DNA of 64,000 nt from Campanula takesimana (GCA_026119855.1 JAOWBW010000039.1:2170001-2234000), one strand, 5' to 3'; shown: positions 33,916-45,411, counted from the stretch's first letter. Numbers and translations: made by a program. The notes: generated from the letters alone by a model not told the origin.

Positions 33916-34501
33916 TGTTGAGTTTTGATACATCATGCGCAATGGAATAATAACATAAGATCAAACACCCATGAGCCCATATCCGTGCATGTTGATTAAA
34001 ATAAATACAAGATGAAAGAAACTAACCCTTGAAGATCGAATCCATGAACAAGGACTTTAAGGTGCTAAAGCAAACACCCTCTACCGGTATCCACACGTCG
34101 AACGGACTCAAGAACACATTCTTGATTGATTTCTAGATCCAAGGCTTGATGAAGAAACGATTTCTTCGTAAGAATTATTTTGCTTCATTGATTATTGTAT
34201 TTTGATGATTCTCAATCTTAAAATAAATAATATTGCCTCTTTATATTTTATTGTTTCTAAAACAATGTGTTGTGATTTTTCAAATCACCATTAGAAGCTG
34301 TCAATCCCGGCTGCTTATATTTATATGAGGGTTTGACCTAATTCTGTTTGGGATCGGAATTCCTTGTCACACAAGAAATATGAACAAACTAACCAGATTC
34401 GGGGAGGTGGTCGTACGGCTCCATAGGAGCCATACGCCACCTTCCTGGCCGTACGGTCGCTTTGCAAAAATTCCACATTTTTCAGCCTTTTTCAATCCGT
34501 T
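33916..34501 (-). repeat. copia LTR, 3' part (586 bp)
   Basis: On the plus strand it starts TGTTGAGTTTTGATACATCATG, the inverse of the LTR end at 4391. It matches 34604-35190 closely and stops at about 34501. The CGTACGG block is at 34412-34460. Then 34502-34603 is 100 bp of unrelated sequence. Confidence 0.85.
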
Positions 34502-34603
34502 GTTAGATATTATGCCCTAGGCCCTTGAGAAAGGCCTACGCGTTATTTCATAGCTTCGTTGTTATAGAGATAACAAACTCGATTATTATATCTTTTGCAT
34601 GTT

Positions 34604-35486
34604 TGTTGGGTTTTGATACATCATGCGCAGCGGAATAATAACATCAAATCAAACACCCATGAGCCCGGATCCGTGCATATTGATTAAATTAAATACAAGA
34701 TGAAAGAAAATAACCCTTGAAGATTGAATCCATGAATACGGACTTTAAGGTGCTAAAGCAAACACCCTCTACCGATATCCACACGTCGAACGGACTCAAG
34801 AACACCTTCTTGATTGATTGCTAGATCCAAGGCTTGATAAAAAAAATGATTTATTCATAGGAATTATTTTGCTTCATTGATTATTGTATTTTGATGATTC
34901 TCAATCTCAAAATAAATAATCTTGCCTCTATATATTTTATTGTTTCTAAAACAATGTGTTGTGATTTCTCAAATCACCATTAGAGGTTGTCAAACCCGGC
35001 TGCATATATTTATATAAGGGTTTGACCTAATTCCGTTTAGGATTGGGATTCCTTGTCACACAATAAATCTTAACAAACTGACCAGAAATGGGAAGGGGGG
35101 GCATACGGCTCATCAGGAGCCGTACGCCAGCCTTATAGCCGTACGGTGCCTGTTTGAAAAATCCCAGTTTTTTAGCCTTTTCAATCTGTTCTATTGTGTA
35201 TGACCCAATAGGATTATACTAAGTTGGCAACGAGTCCGAACCATTCAGAACCTGTAAGTCATAAGCGGACTCTAGGAATCCATTATGACGTCCCAATTAG
35301 TATAATTTTGAAAGTCCAAAGTTACCTTATATCACATATCACAATCCCTTTGTCACGCGATATCATATTGGACATAATTCATGGTCCACGTCAACTTATG
35401 TTGTCCAATGCTTTCTCGATCCCGAGTAGATTGATATGAGCAAATGACATTGAACACATCAATTCATTTGGGTATGGCCATACACT
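34604..35486 (-). repeat. copia LTR, 5' truncated (883 bp)
   Basis: It starts TGTTGGGTTTTGATAC and extends past the shorter copy to GGTATGGCCATACAC at 35486, where it is joined to a duplicate of the internal sequence found at 32157. It has no primer site at its 3' end, so it is not a 5' LTR in place. The CGTACGG block is at 35101-35150. Confidence 0.8.
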
Positions 35487-37188
35487 ATGATTTATTAAGA
35501 ATTCATAACTTCCGTTCTTGATTTAGAACAATTCTTAAGCTCTTGACTAGGTCATGGAAGTTAATCTTTTTCTTCTTAAGTGGGGTCTATCGCATTAATT
35601 AATCATGATTAAAGTTTAAAACATTCTACATAATATGCAAATAAATATACAAATATATTTCATACCATTATCATTTAGAGATATTTAATGTATTTCATAA
35701 ATACTCCCACTAAATTATACACCTTCAAATACAACTCTTGTATAATATAATTTAAATGGACTAAGATCCATATTTCACTTGATTTGTGAGTCTGCTTTGG
35801 CATGAACCTCAAAACCAAGTTATTTAGGTAGATAACTCCTTATCAATCACATCACATGTGACTCTTAGATCCTTTATGGGATTTGTGATATCTTATGTCT
35901 TACATGTTTTAATCTCATCTTATGCCTTAGGCCCATAACCGTTATGATAGACTAATTATGTTTGATCACTTTAAACGTATAGACAACCTTTGCCTTATCT
36001 TGCATCTTAATGATAGAATGATGTGCCCTGCTTTGGCAGATAAACCCCAAAAAAATGATCAAGGTACTTCACAAGTGTTTAAATTGTGGATGGCATAAAA
36101 CTTAAAGTTTTGAGAAGGTTAATTAACATAGAGACATGCATCATATATTTAGTTATGTCAAACATAATATAATATAGTCTTTGCATAAAGGGTGTTAATT
36201 AATCAAATTAATTAACAGAAGCAAAATCTTGGGTTTAATTATGAAGCAATATAATGGGGAAGGATTCTAAATTATCTGCAAACAATTTACAGATTGGATA
36301 TTTCATCCGTGTGTCAAGAAACAAGGCGTAAGCCTGCCATTGGCCCTTACGATGAATCACTCCAAATTTAGTTTCCTTCTCTGCAAACAATTTGCACTTT
36401 GTTCATAGGGATAAATTATGAAACTTTTGAATCCGCAGAACATCTATAAATTGAGTGCATAAAACGTACGGCCGAAACTAAGCCAATAGGCATCCATATT
36501 TCCGTACTAAGTTCAAGAAACCAAGTAATTATTCCATACGGCCGAAACGAAGCCAAGAGGCATCCACATTTCTGTATAGAAAAGTAACTTATTTCAAGAT
36601 CATTTATTATCTCATCAATTTCATAGACTACAGCAATTCTGAACTCTTCAAAACTCTGATTTTTGCAATTTTCTGGATTAAGTCATATTTCAGGAAACAC
36701 GGTTTCGAAAACCAGCCATCTGAAACAAGATTCAGTTCCTGATCTGAATTCTGTAAACGATTTACAGAACAATCAGAAAACCATAATTCAAAACAAATCT
36801 GCAAGAAAACCCTAGGGCAGCCGTACGGTAGCCAAGGAGGAGTACGCCGCCCTAGGCGTCGTACGGTGCCTTGGTCCAGTTTTCCAGATTTCCAGAATTT
36901 TAAAATTCGACCAATTCCATTATCGTGTTCATGCATTAATCAGATTAAACCAACACGAATTTACAGATTACGAATTTAAATAGACCTAATCAATATCATG
37001 AATAAACAATTTATTGCATACACAAATTAGATCTATATTATCAATACAGATAATCTAATTATTTATTGATAACCCCAACATGCAATTATTCATATAGATC
37101 AAATCAACATAATAATCACATAATCCCCATATAATCATGCTCATAAATTTTATATCTCATATAAAACTCAAATCATATATATATATAC

Positions 37189-37220
<32 letters not shown>

Positions 37221-37300
37221 CTTATCATCATGCAAAATCATATAATCGAATTAAATAATAATTTAAACATGATGTATTAAAATAATAAAAAATGAACGAG
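35487..37300 (-). repeat. duplicate of copia leader/gag region
   Basis: It is collinear with 32157-33902: it shares a TTTATTAAGAATTCATAAC start, a GCAAATAAATATACA stretch, the GGATGGCATAAAACTTAAAGT stretch and the CGTACGGCCGAAAC motif (36465). It ends in an (AT)n tract (37170-37222) that the other copy lacks, and in a primer site. No coding frame of note. Confidence 0.8.
37170..37222. repeat. AT-rich microsatellite
   Basis: Runs of (AT)n broken by AC at regular spacing. Absent from the paralogous stretch near 33800-33840. Confidence 0.9.
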
Positions 37301-37312
37301 GCTCTGATACCA
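37301..37312 (-). promoter_or_regulatory. copia primer binding site, second copy
   Basis: TGGTATCAGAGC on the minus strand, one base from the LTR at 37314, identical in layout to the site at 33903. Confidence 0.9.
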
Positions 37313-37313
37313 C

Positions 37314-37766
37314 TGTTGGGTTTTGATACATCATGCGCAGCAGAATAATAACATAATATTAAACACCCATGAGCCCGGATCTGTGCGTGTTGATTAAATT
37401 AAAAACTAAATGAAAAAAAACTAACCCTTGAAGATCGAATCCATGAACACGGACTTTAAGGTGCTAAAGAAAACACCCTCTACCGATATCCACACGTCGA
37501 ACAAACTCAAGAATACCTTCTTGATTGATTGCTAGATCCAAGGCTTGATGAAGAAACGATTTCTTCGTAGGAATTATTTTGCTTCATTGATAATTGTATT
37601 TTGATGATTCTCAATCTTAAAATAAATAATCTTGCCTCTCTATATTTTATTGTTTCTAAAACAATGTGTTGTGAGTTCTTAAATCACCATTAGAGCCTGT
37701 CAAACCCGGCTGCATATATTTATATGAGGGTTTGACCTAGTTCCGTTTGGGATTGGGATTCCTTGT
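37314..37766 (-). repeat. copia 5' LTR, 3' end only (453 bp)
   Basis: It is the same LTR end as 33916 and 34604. It is cut at 37766 in ATTCCTTGTG, before the CGTACGG block, and joined to the RNase H of a different copia element. Confidence 0.85.
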
Positions 37767-37995
37767 GTAAGGCTATGAAATCTGATTCCATCGTAGACCG
37801 TGCTATACACGTTTGCTTGGAAGATTTCCATGACACCACTCCTTCACCTAGTGTGAATACATATCCTTTTGTGGTCTTGGAGTCTTTCGTGTCGGATATC
37901 CAATTTGCATCACAGTATCCTTCTAATACTACTGGATATCTATTATAAAGTATCCCATGTTTCATTGTATACTTTAAATATCTCAATACCCTCAT
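37767..37995 (-). pseudogene. copia RNase H, truncated
   Basis: It reads VLRYLKYTMKHGI, GYCDANWISDTKDSKTTKGYVF, WKSSKQTCIARSTMESDFIAL and then breaks into LTR sequence. The acidic residues of DANW and MESDF match the family. Confidence 0.9.
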
Positions 37996-38105
37996 TAGGG
38001 CCTTCTAGTGATCCCCACTGGGATTACTTGTGAACCTACTTAGTTTTCTCACTGAATATGCGATGTCTGGACGTGTACAGTTCGTTAAGTACATTAGACT
38101 TCCAA

Positions 38106-38905
38106 TTATCCTTGCATATTCAATTGATAAACTGGTTCCCCTCTATTGTTGGTGAGGTGTAGAGACAAATCTATCGGGGTCTTAGCCGGAGGGCTATCGA
38201 GGACATTGAATTTCCGAAGAATATTCTCAAGATAATGGGACTGTGACAAGACAATTCCATCTGATGTTCTAGAAATCTTTATTCCTAGGATGACATCAGC
38301 TATTACCATATCTTTCATGTCAAAGTGTTTTTTCAGTTTTCCTTTGGTATTCATGATCAACTCATGAGTACTTCCCATTATTAGCATATCGTCTACACAC
38401 ATACAAACAATCACAAATGAATTGGATGTTCCTTTAATGTAGACACACTTGTCACATTCATTAATTTTGAAACCGTTTGCCAACATCGTTCGGTCAAACT
38501 TTTCATGCCATTGCTTAGGTGCTTGTTTTAGTCCATACAATGACTTTACAAGTTTACACACCTTTTGCTCTTTACCAGGAACTACGAACCCCTCGGGTTG
38601 TTCCATGTAAATCTCTTCTTCTAGCTCTCCATTAAAGAAAGCTGTCTTTACATCCATTTGATGTATCTCAAGGTTATGCACTACGGTGATTGCGATGAGA
38701 ACACGAATGGACGTGATCCTTGTGACAGGAGAATATGTATCAAAGAAATCATATCCCTCCTTTTGTCTAAACTCTTTGGCACTAGTCGGGCTTTGTACTT
38801 ATCGATAGATCCATCAGCCTTATACTTCTTTTTGAGGATCCACTTGCAACCTAACGGTTTGCATACTGGAAGGAGATCGACCAACTCCCAAGTATTGTTA
38901 TGCAT
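38106..38905 (-). pseudogene. copia reverse transcriptase
   Basis: The frame 38905-38681 has NTWELVDL, LGCKWILKKKYKADGSIDKYKARLV, then loses register. The frame 38681-38106 has HQMDVKTAFFNGELEEEIYM, SLYGLKQAPKQWHEKFD, the catalytic VCMCVDDMLIMG (about 38395) and SHYLENILRKFN. The family form YVDD is CVDD here. A frameshift of a few bases near 38690-38790 removes the segment that usually reads VTRITSIRVL. RT is nearly complete. Confidence 0.95.
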
Positions 38906-39642
38906 AATGGACTCTATTTCACTGTTAATAGCTTTTTTCTAGAACAAAGCATCTGGAGTTGCTAAAGCTTCCTTAACAGTTGTTGGTTCGTTTTCTAGCA
39001 TAAATGATAGAAAATCAGGACCAAAAGACTTTCCGATCTTGCCCTTTTGCTACGCCTAGGTCCTTCATCTTCTTCTTAAGATGGATTGTTTGTAGCTTCA
39101 TAAGTTCTCTTACTAGAACTTGCTTCTTTTCTTTCCTTAGCAGGAAAGATATTCTCAAAGAATGATGCATTCCTTGATTCTATCGTCATTCCTTCATTCA
39201 TATCAGGAATGTTCGATTTATGCACCATGAACTGATAGGCACTACTATTACTAGCATATCCAATGAAAATGCAGTCAATAGTCTTAAGTCCTATCTTGAC
39301 CTGTTTTGGCTTAGGAACTTCAACCTTAGCCAGACACCCCCATACTTTAAGGTATTTATAACACGGCTTACGATTATAAAATACTTCATAAGGCGTCTCA
39401 TCTTTACCTTTCTGAGGTATCTTATTCAGTATATAGTTTGCGGAGAGTATAGCTTCCCCCTACAAATTGTTGGGTAAGCCAGAGCTTATTAGCATTGCAT
39501 TAATCATCTCCTTCAGAGTACGATTCTTGCGTTCAGCTATTCTATTAGACTGGGGTGTATAAGGAGCTGTGATTTGATGAATAATGCCGGATTCCCAGTA
39601 TATATGTTCAAACGGAGGAACATATTCACCCCCTTCATCCAC
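38906..39642 (-). pseudogene. copia integrase C-terminal half and linker
   Basis: From 39642 it reads DEGGEYVPPF (family DRGGEY, second catalytic Asp block), HQITAPYTPQSNRIAERKNRTL (catalytic Glu), then in a shifted frame NKIPQKGKDETPYEVFYNRKP, YLKVWGCLAKVEVPKPK and IFIGYASNSSAYQFMVH, followed by a Ser/Lys-rich linker. The residues before DEGGEY are replaced by foreign DNA from 39650. Confidence 0.9.
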
Positions 39643-39950
39643 CTGCCGATGAGATAAAGGTAAGAGTAGATCGGCCGAAGCAGCGATCTCATACTTTTCT
39701 TAAGAAAAGACGGGTCTCGTAGCTGTAAATCTGTGTTGTAATTAAGGCAAAGGTATTAACAGTCGGTATGGATAGTAATTAAACGCTTTATTCTCAATCG
39801 AAAATGGAAACTGTCAAGATTAGCATTCCATCTATCACTTATATTATCTATGTAATTTATGCGAGGCCTAATCTCTATTTTCTAAGCCTATTTCATAGCC
39901 TAAGCATCACCGTCCTAGTCTAGAGCAGTACCTCTCTCTATGGGGGCTAA

Positions 39951-40042
39951 GATTCCTCCACACAACAATTTGCTTCTCGTATCGACGAATTAGAAGAGAT
40001 GTCAACTGGCAACCGTATCTGGAAACAACGATTATTGGATAT
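39951..40042 (+). pseudogene. nad7: nuclear copy of mitochondrial nad7 exon fragment
   Basis: The plus-strand reading DSSTQQFASRIDELEEM then STGNRIWKQRLLDI matches the inner part of plant mitochondrial NAD7 (complex I 49 kDa subunit). Plant NAD7 protein, as I recall it, has F in DSFTQQF and L in EEMLTGN, whereas here the codons are TCC and TCA (Ser). Those are the unedited forms expected in mitochondrial DNA before C-to-U editing, which points to DNA rather than mRNA transfer. Both ends break inside the exon. It is non-functional. Confidence 0.8.
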
Positions 40043-40109
40043 CTCCTCCTAAAAAGAAAGAAAAAGACTCGCATGTGAACTCTCATATCCAGAGGAAGCA
40101 ATTACATAC

Positions 40110-40380
40110 CTTGGTATAGTTAGCTGATGCTTTCCCAGGAATTCCTTCTTCTTTAGCTATCTGAAGTTCCTCCGCATTTTTCTTCTTTCTTCTTAGGTGG
40201 TTGATCATCCCTATCATAAGGAGGAAAGCAATCAGAATCTAAAGTGTATTCGAATAGTTTCATGCCATTTTAATCTAAAAAAATAAAAGTAAAAAAATAT
40301 AGTATATTCACTTTAGTAAGTCTGAATCAAGAATAGGGCGTAATTTCTCAATTAGTTGACGAGCAGCTGGATCTTAACAT
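40110..40380 (-). other. unidentified coding-like fragments inside the insert
   Basis: On the minus strand 40380-40312 reads DPAARQLIEKLRPILDSDLLK and stops. 40255-40110 reads KLFEYTLDSDCFPPYDRDDQ and, after a frame change, AEELQIAKEEGIPGKASANY, ending at CCAAG|GTATGT, a good splice-donor context. These look like pieces of one or two host genes. I do not recognise the proteins. Confidence 0.35.
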
Positions 40381-40685
40381 CTCCATCCTTTCCGGTGATA
40401 AAGATATCCCCTTCAAATAGTGGGAGGGGTTTACACTGGAGGAAAGAGTCCATTATGCAAGCCAAGGCTAAACTATTGAAGTTCGTAGTGCTGCTAATGT
40501 AGATATTTCAGTTGATTCTTCGTGATATTCAGAATAACAGGAAAGGTAACAAGCCTATGGATGCCCTATTCTTTCAATAACGAGATGAATGGAAAAGTGG
40601 ATCTGGTTCACTATTAATTCAAAGCCAGGGGAGATGAAGTCGAATGTGGACCAGAAACTGGATCAATCTTAATTTTTGTATTAAG

Positions 40686-41006
40686 TTAATTCTCAACTTC
40701 ATTCTTATAAGTTTGGAAAGCCCCTAAAGCTTCATCCTTACTTCTTATGAGATATACATAACAGTATCTTGTGCAATCGTTAATAAAAGTAATGAAATAC
40801 TTTTTCCCACCTCTTGTTTGCACATACTTTAGATCACAAATATCTGTGTGAACTAATTCAAGAGGTTTTGTGTTTCTTATTACTGACTGAAATGATCCTT
40901 TAGTCATTTTCGCTTCTACGCAAATTTCACATTTGTCAGTTGAATCGAATTTAGATATAGGTATAGACTCTTGATTCACTAACTTCTTAATTGTGTTGAA
41001 ATTCAC
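40686..41006 (-). pseudogene. copia integrase N-terminal half
   Basis: It reads DKCEICVEAKMTKGSF (zinc-binding Cys pair), LELVHTDICDLKYVQTRGGKKYFITFINDCTRY (first catalytic Asp in HTDICD) and FQTYKNEVEN, then a stop and the foreign insert. The preceding HH pair lies at about 41010-41090 in a broken frame. Confidence 0.9.
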
Positions 41007-41163
41007 GTGTCCTAAACTATCATGCTACAAATTAGGACTATCCAACAAGTAAACATAAGAAACACTGTTATTTTTCACCTCCGGCGGTAAACATTCATTA
41101 CATTCATTTTGAATAGACTCTTCTCAAGATATCCATTCCCTATGAACTGACTACTTTTGGTCA

Positions 41164-41559
41164 TTACAAACTTTTCGGATTCAAAACTAGTCTAAAACTG
41201 GCCTTACTTAATAAAGATTCGGATACTAGGTTTTTACGGATGTCTGGGACATGCAGCACATCAATGAGCGTTAGCTCCTTGCCTGAAGTCATCTTCAGAA
41301 CAACCTTTCCAAGTCCAACGACATCGGAAGTTACATAGTTTCCCATATACACCTTCCTTCCATTGATGGGAGTGTAGGATGAAAAGCTCTCCTTGTCTGA
41401 GTATATATGGCGGGTAGCTCCAGTGTCTATCCACCATTCTCTTGGGTTGACATGCAACTTCGCTAAGTAGGCTACAAACACCATAGCTGCTAAATAAAGC
41501 CCATTCAACCTTTTAGTAATGTCTTGATTTCTGGAGCCGGTCTTATAGACCAGTTCCAC
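41164..41559 (-). pseudogene. copia aspartic protease
   Basis: WWIDTGATRHIYSDKESF holds the DTG active site. VYMGNYVTSDVVGLGKVVLKMTSG and LTLIDVLHVPDIRKNLVS are the downstream conserved blocks. The Thr-Gly-Ala-Thr-Arg-His form is common in plant copia. The open frame is 131 residues. Confidence 0.9.
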
Positions 41560-41676
41560 AACTCCTTGGCTGTCTCTACGAGACAGTACTCTCTGTAGGG
41601 GGCATCATTTAACCCACTCAATATGTACATTCTACTTATAAAATTTCCATGATCCCATCCCTTTTTGGCTTGATGA

Positions 41677-41913
41677 TCATTCTGGATAGCGAGGGGGGTC
41701 CTCCATCAAGAACTTTTGCAGACTAAGGGTGGTCAAAAAATACAACATATTTTGTTGCCAAATTTTGAAGTCCACCTCTGGGAATATCGCCATACCCTGG
41801 CCATGTGTTGGGTAAGTCGGAGCAGGGGAAGGAGAAACAGTCTGATTCGTTGCTTCTGAACTTGGGCGGAGATTAGCCCTGAATGACTGGGATGTAGTAT
41901 TCTCTGTTGCCAT
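41677..41913 (-). pseudogene. copia gag N-terminus
   Basis: ATG at 41913 opens MATENTTSQSF, a Pro/Ser-rich stretch and FPEVDFKIWQQNMLYFLTTL, the usual copia gag opening. The frame ends in DPPRYPE. The rest of gag, including the CCHC knuckle, is missing between here and the protease at 41559, so only about 80 residues remain. Confidence 0.85.
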
Positions 41914-42368
41914 TTCTCAAGAAAACATAAATTACTTTTTACGATTGTTAGTAAAAATAACGGCTTTCTTGAAAATCACAGAAAAAATAAATGCAAAATG
42001 GGGACGGATTTTAGTCGAGGCTTGTGTTGGACACAATCTCCGTAAGAAGTAATTGCCCTGCACTGGTGCTAACGGTTACTGGCAATCTTCTCGGAAGATG
42101 CAATGAGTTTAAATGTTGTTAATAGGAGCACTCCAAATTAACGACCTCGGCAAACAAATCTGAATGTTTGGAACTTTTGGACTTAAAGGGAATTTTAATG
42201 CTTCAAGATGCTCTTTCTATTGCTATTGGAAGACTTAATCACTGAATGATAGGGATGAGGAATTGACTATCCTGGAGGGGCTGTTTATAGTTTCTGAAGA
42301 GTCACAGGCACCTGTTGGGGAATAGCCACAATTAGGAACGGATCAATCCTGGCCGTTGGATCACACCT
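41914..42368 (-). other. copia leader or LTR remnant upstream of gag; no gene
   Basis: 455 bp. I find no TGGTATCAGAGC primer site and no clear LTR border. It is cut at 42368 by element C. Confidence 0.4.
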
Positions 42369-43559
42369 TGTAGATACCCCGGGAAACCATGGCTTGGCTA
42401 GAGCGGTGAATTATCCTAGGATGTCTACTTGATTTTAAGAGTCGCCACCCGCGTTTTTAGAGGAACGCGAGAAAACTTAAAGAAAGCCATTTTTTGTAAG
42501 AAAACCAGAGATTCGAGAGAGAAGGGGTTCGGGGGTTAGGTGACGGAGTGGGAAGTACTTAAACACCCACTCCGCCCCGCTTATGCGGGTCTTGCTACTT
42601 TTGGTGTTCTAATACTAAAAAGAAAGCTCCTTCAATTATTAATGTAAGAAGTGGTAACAATTACAATGGAAAGAAAGGGGAAAATTAAAAGGAAATAAAA
42701 GAGAATTATTTTTATTTATTAATTTATGCTAAAAGATTACATGTAACAAATATGCCAAACAATTACATGAAGAAATGCAATGAAAATTAAAGTGGAAGTG
42801 GCCTTTTGGTTGTATCCCTTTTATGGAGATTGCATACACATTAAAGATGAAGAGTGTAATAAAGAGATTTTAACAAGGAGCGAAAATAAAGATAAGATTA
42901 AAAGTTTATAAGAGAATGAACATTGTACCTTGTGCTTGAATGGGGAAGAACCAAATTGTCTATAGTGACCACTCTTTGAAAATGGATTTTATGTTTTTTA
43001 AAGTGTTTTTGATTCAAGAATTATTCCTCTCTTTCCATGGTGGAATGAAGAGGTATTTATAGGTGTTAGGGAAGTGTTTTTTATCACAAAGATGGCCCTT
43101 CCCCGGATCAAGCCAAGGCAGAATGGCCTTGGGGGTTACAAATCAGAAAATGAGGGAAATTTGGCCAAATCTGAGATTCTGGAAGCGGGAAGCGAGCGCT
43201 TCCCACCCCCTCTATGGGAGGAGCACGCCTCCCACAAAGGAGGGCAAAGGCGTGCGCATCCCAGCTTCAGAAAATTCGTATTTTAGCCCAAATGTTAACC
43301 CCGTTATGCAGTTAAGCCCCAAAACTAACGGAATTAGTCCAAAAACTTAACGAACATCACAAAAGTCAACGAAAATAAATGAAACAAAGACTCAAGGTTG
43401 ACTTTGCCACTTAGTCAAATCTAAGACTAACGGAGTAAGTCAAGAACTTAACGGAAAGTAATGAAAGTTAATGAAAAGTAACAAAACTTAACAGAAAAGA
43501 GGAAGACAAAAAATGTGTATGCAATCGGGACATGAGAGGTCCAAGGCGGGGTGTCTACA
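42369..43559 (-). repeat. element C 3' LTR
   Basis: On the plus strand it reads TGTAGATACCCCGGG to GGCGGGGTGTCTACA (1191 bp), the inverse of the A and B LTRs. The sequence at 43560 onward is the inverted 3' internal end of the same family, so this is the 3' LTR of a minus-strand element. The outer 5 bp flank is CACCT. The partner flank is outside the window. Confidence 0.9.
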
Positions 43560-43686
43560 GAGCCCCTCGGCGACGTGGATTGCGAAGAAAAACGCGTCAA
43601 CGAAAGAAAGACAACCACCGAGGACATCGACAAGAGAAAACAAAGACTCAATAAAACATGAATTTGAATTTTACGAAGGATAGGGG
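43560..43686 (-). other. element C 3' internal end
   Basis: GAGCCCCTCGGCGACGTGG and following sequence are the inverse of the block before the 3' LTRs of A and B. The chromovirus is inserted at its left end, within GTGCGC|TCCCTGTGTGAGCG. Confidence 0.8.
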
Positions 43687-43691
43687 TGCGC

Positions 43692-45377
43692 TGTCGCGCC
43701 CCAGACCTGTGGTCCTACTTGGCCCCACAATGAACTCGAGGGAGCTAGTTCATCCCATCCAAGGCTAATCTGGACTGGGGGTTAAAAATGGGAAACCAAT
43801 GGTAGAAGCCTTACAATGAACTTGGCTAGTGTGCCATTATAATCCCTACCATTGTCTCGACTCCAAAACACAAGACCAGCTGGACTTTAACAATAGCATA
43901 GTAATGAATACTTGCTTAAACAACAGCCAAGGACAATGATTCCAAAGTAGGGAACCAAGCGAAACACATCACAAAGATGAACCAATCCAAACCACATCAA
44001 AAGATGTTCAACAAAATCCAATTAACATTTAGTCAAATTCCACAACTCTTATGTTCACAAAGGAACCCATTTCAAACACTAGGGTGTTCCACAACAACCC
44101 TCTAGGTACTCTAGGATATCACCTAAGACCTAAACCAAGATTGAACTTTAAATCACTTGAAATGGAACAACTCAACTTTTCCAGCAACCCTGGGCGGTCG
44201 CCCACACCAGACTGTGCGGCCGCCCAAAACACTCTGTCCCAAGACAAAAATCTTCCAGATAAGTGTGCGGCCGCACGCCCGATTTGGGCGGCCGCCCAAC
44301 ACACCCGCCAGACCAAAACTTGAACAAATTATACTCCTTTCGTTCCACCGTTCCAAAAGTACAACACTTAACGTTTATAACTTTACTAAGACTACAAAAT
44401 CAGTCTCAAAACAACTTTAATACTACTTTGAGCCCAACCAAACCAACATACTAAATACTCCCTTTGTCCCAGAATTACAAGTATAACAAATATTACCCAA
44501 ATCGCAAAATAACAATTACAAGTATCAATTGTAATATAATTTTTCTAATATATTAATATACTCATTTAGGGATACTTTCATTTAATTTTCCCGTCCCAAG
44601 AATAATAGTATAATTTTATAATATACTTATTTAACATTTAACTCAAGTTAATATTTTACCGTCCCACAAGTAGGAGTATACTTTCAAACACTTATACTAA
44701 CATTCTCAAGTATATAAACATACTCCATATACATCCATGCATACAAACCAAGTCACTTACCCAGTATAATTATACTCCCTTTGTCCCAAATAAACAAGTA
44801 TCACAAATAAATTCTTTTCACAATAATTTCACCACATATCACACATATAGCAAATATATGACCATTTTACTATTTAAGGGGAATTAGTAACTTACCTATT
44901 TCCGGAAAAAGTATCGCAAAAATATGTTTTGTTCGGGTAGAAATGACCTACTCAACGCCCTGATCATTTTTATATAATTAGATTTTAAAATGGAGTAGTA
45001 AATAAAAAGAATTAAATCGAAATGGGTTGAACTTACCTTTTCTTCGTGAACCAGAGAGAAATCAGTTGGGAATGTATGTGAACGCAGAGAGGAGAAGAGG
45101 TGAGGATAAGAAGGCAATTGATATTTTTCAAGTTTCACTTAGGACCCTCTACTTTCGAAGTTGAATAATTAAGCCCATGAACTTTAAAGTTACACTTTGG
45201 ACCCTAAAGTTTTAACTAACTCATTTATTCCTTTTAAAAAAATTACTACTAACACATTAACTAACACATATACTCAAATAATATATGCAAGTCATAAAAA
45301 TATTTTCTAACACATAAAATGCACATAAAAGTTCCATTTTAAGTTAAGAAAATTAGGGTGGTTTTGGGGTCGTTACA
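43692..45377 (-). repeat. chromovirus 3' LTR (1686 bp)
   Basis: The plus strand reads TGTCGCGCCCCAG to GGGGTCGTTACA. It lacks about 750 bp present in the other LTR (corresponding to about 51122-51872). The GC-rich block with GCGGCCGCC motifs is at 44188-44305. Five CTCCCTTTGTCCC-like motifs lie at 44331-44790. Confidence 0.9.
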
Positions 45378-45379
45378 AT

Positions 45380-45395
45380 CACTCCCCCTTAAAGA
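45380..45395 (-). promoter_or_regulatory. chromovirus polypurine tract
   Basis: The minus strand has TTTAAGGGGGAGTG directly before the 3' LTR start. It is the primer for second-strand synthesis. Confidence 0.7.
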
Positions 45396-45411
45396 AAATT
45401 CATCCCGAATT

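Larger units (their letters stand above)
39650..40665. other. foreign insert in copia integrase, mosaic
   Basis: About 1 kb interrupts the integrase between EVEN-NTKIK (40690-40666) and the DEGGEY block (39642). It holds a mitochondrial nad7 piece (39951-40042) and two short coding-like stretches on the minus strand. I see no terminal repeats or target duplication, so the insertion mechanism is unclear. The rest of the insert is unassigned. Confidence 0.7.
37767..42368 (-). mobile_element. younger copia element, minus strand, pol largely readable
   Basis: From 41913 down come gag start, protease, integrase (split by a 1 kb insert), RT and RNase H. It is truncated at 37767 within RNase H and cut at 42368 by the LTR of element C. 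Long open segments show that it is younger than the copia relic to its left. Confidence 0.85.

Noticed and set aside
40275..40311. A GTGAATAT...TTTTTTTAG intron between two coding-like stretches of the insert
   Set aside because: It would be 37 bp long, too short for a plant spliceosomal intron.
44119..44420. Overlapping ORFs on both strands of the chromovirus LTR, also at 52295-52562
   Set aside because: Shared by both LTRs only because they are duplicates. They span the GCGGCCGCC block and have no domain.
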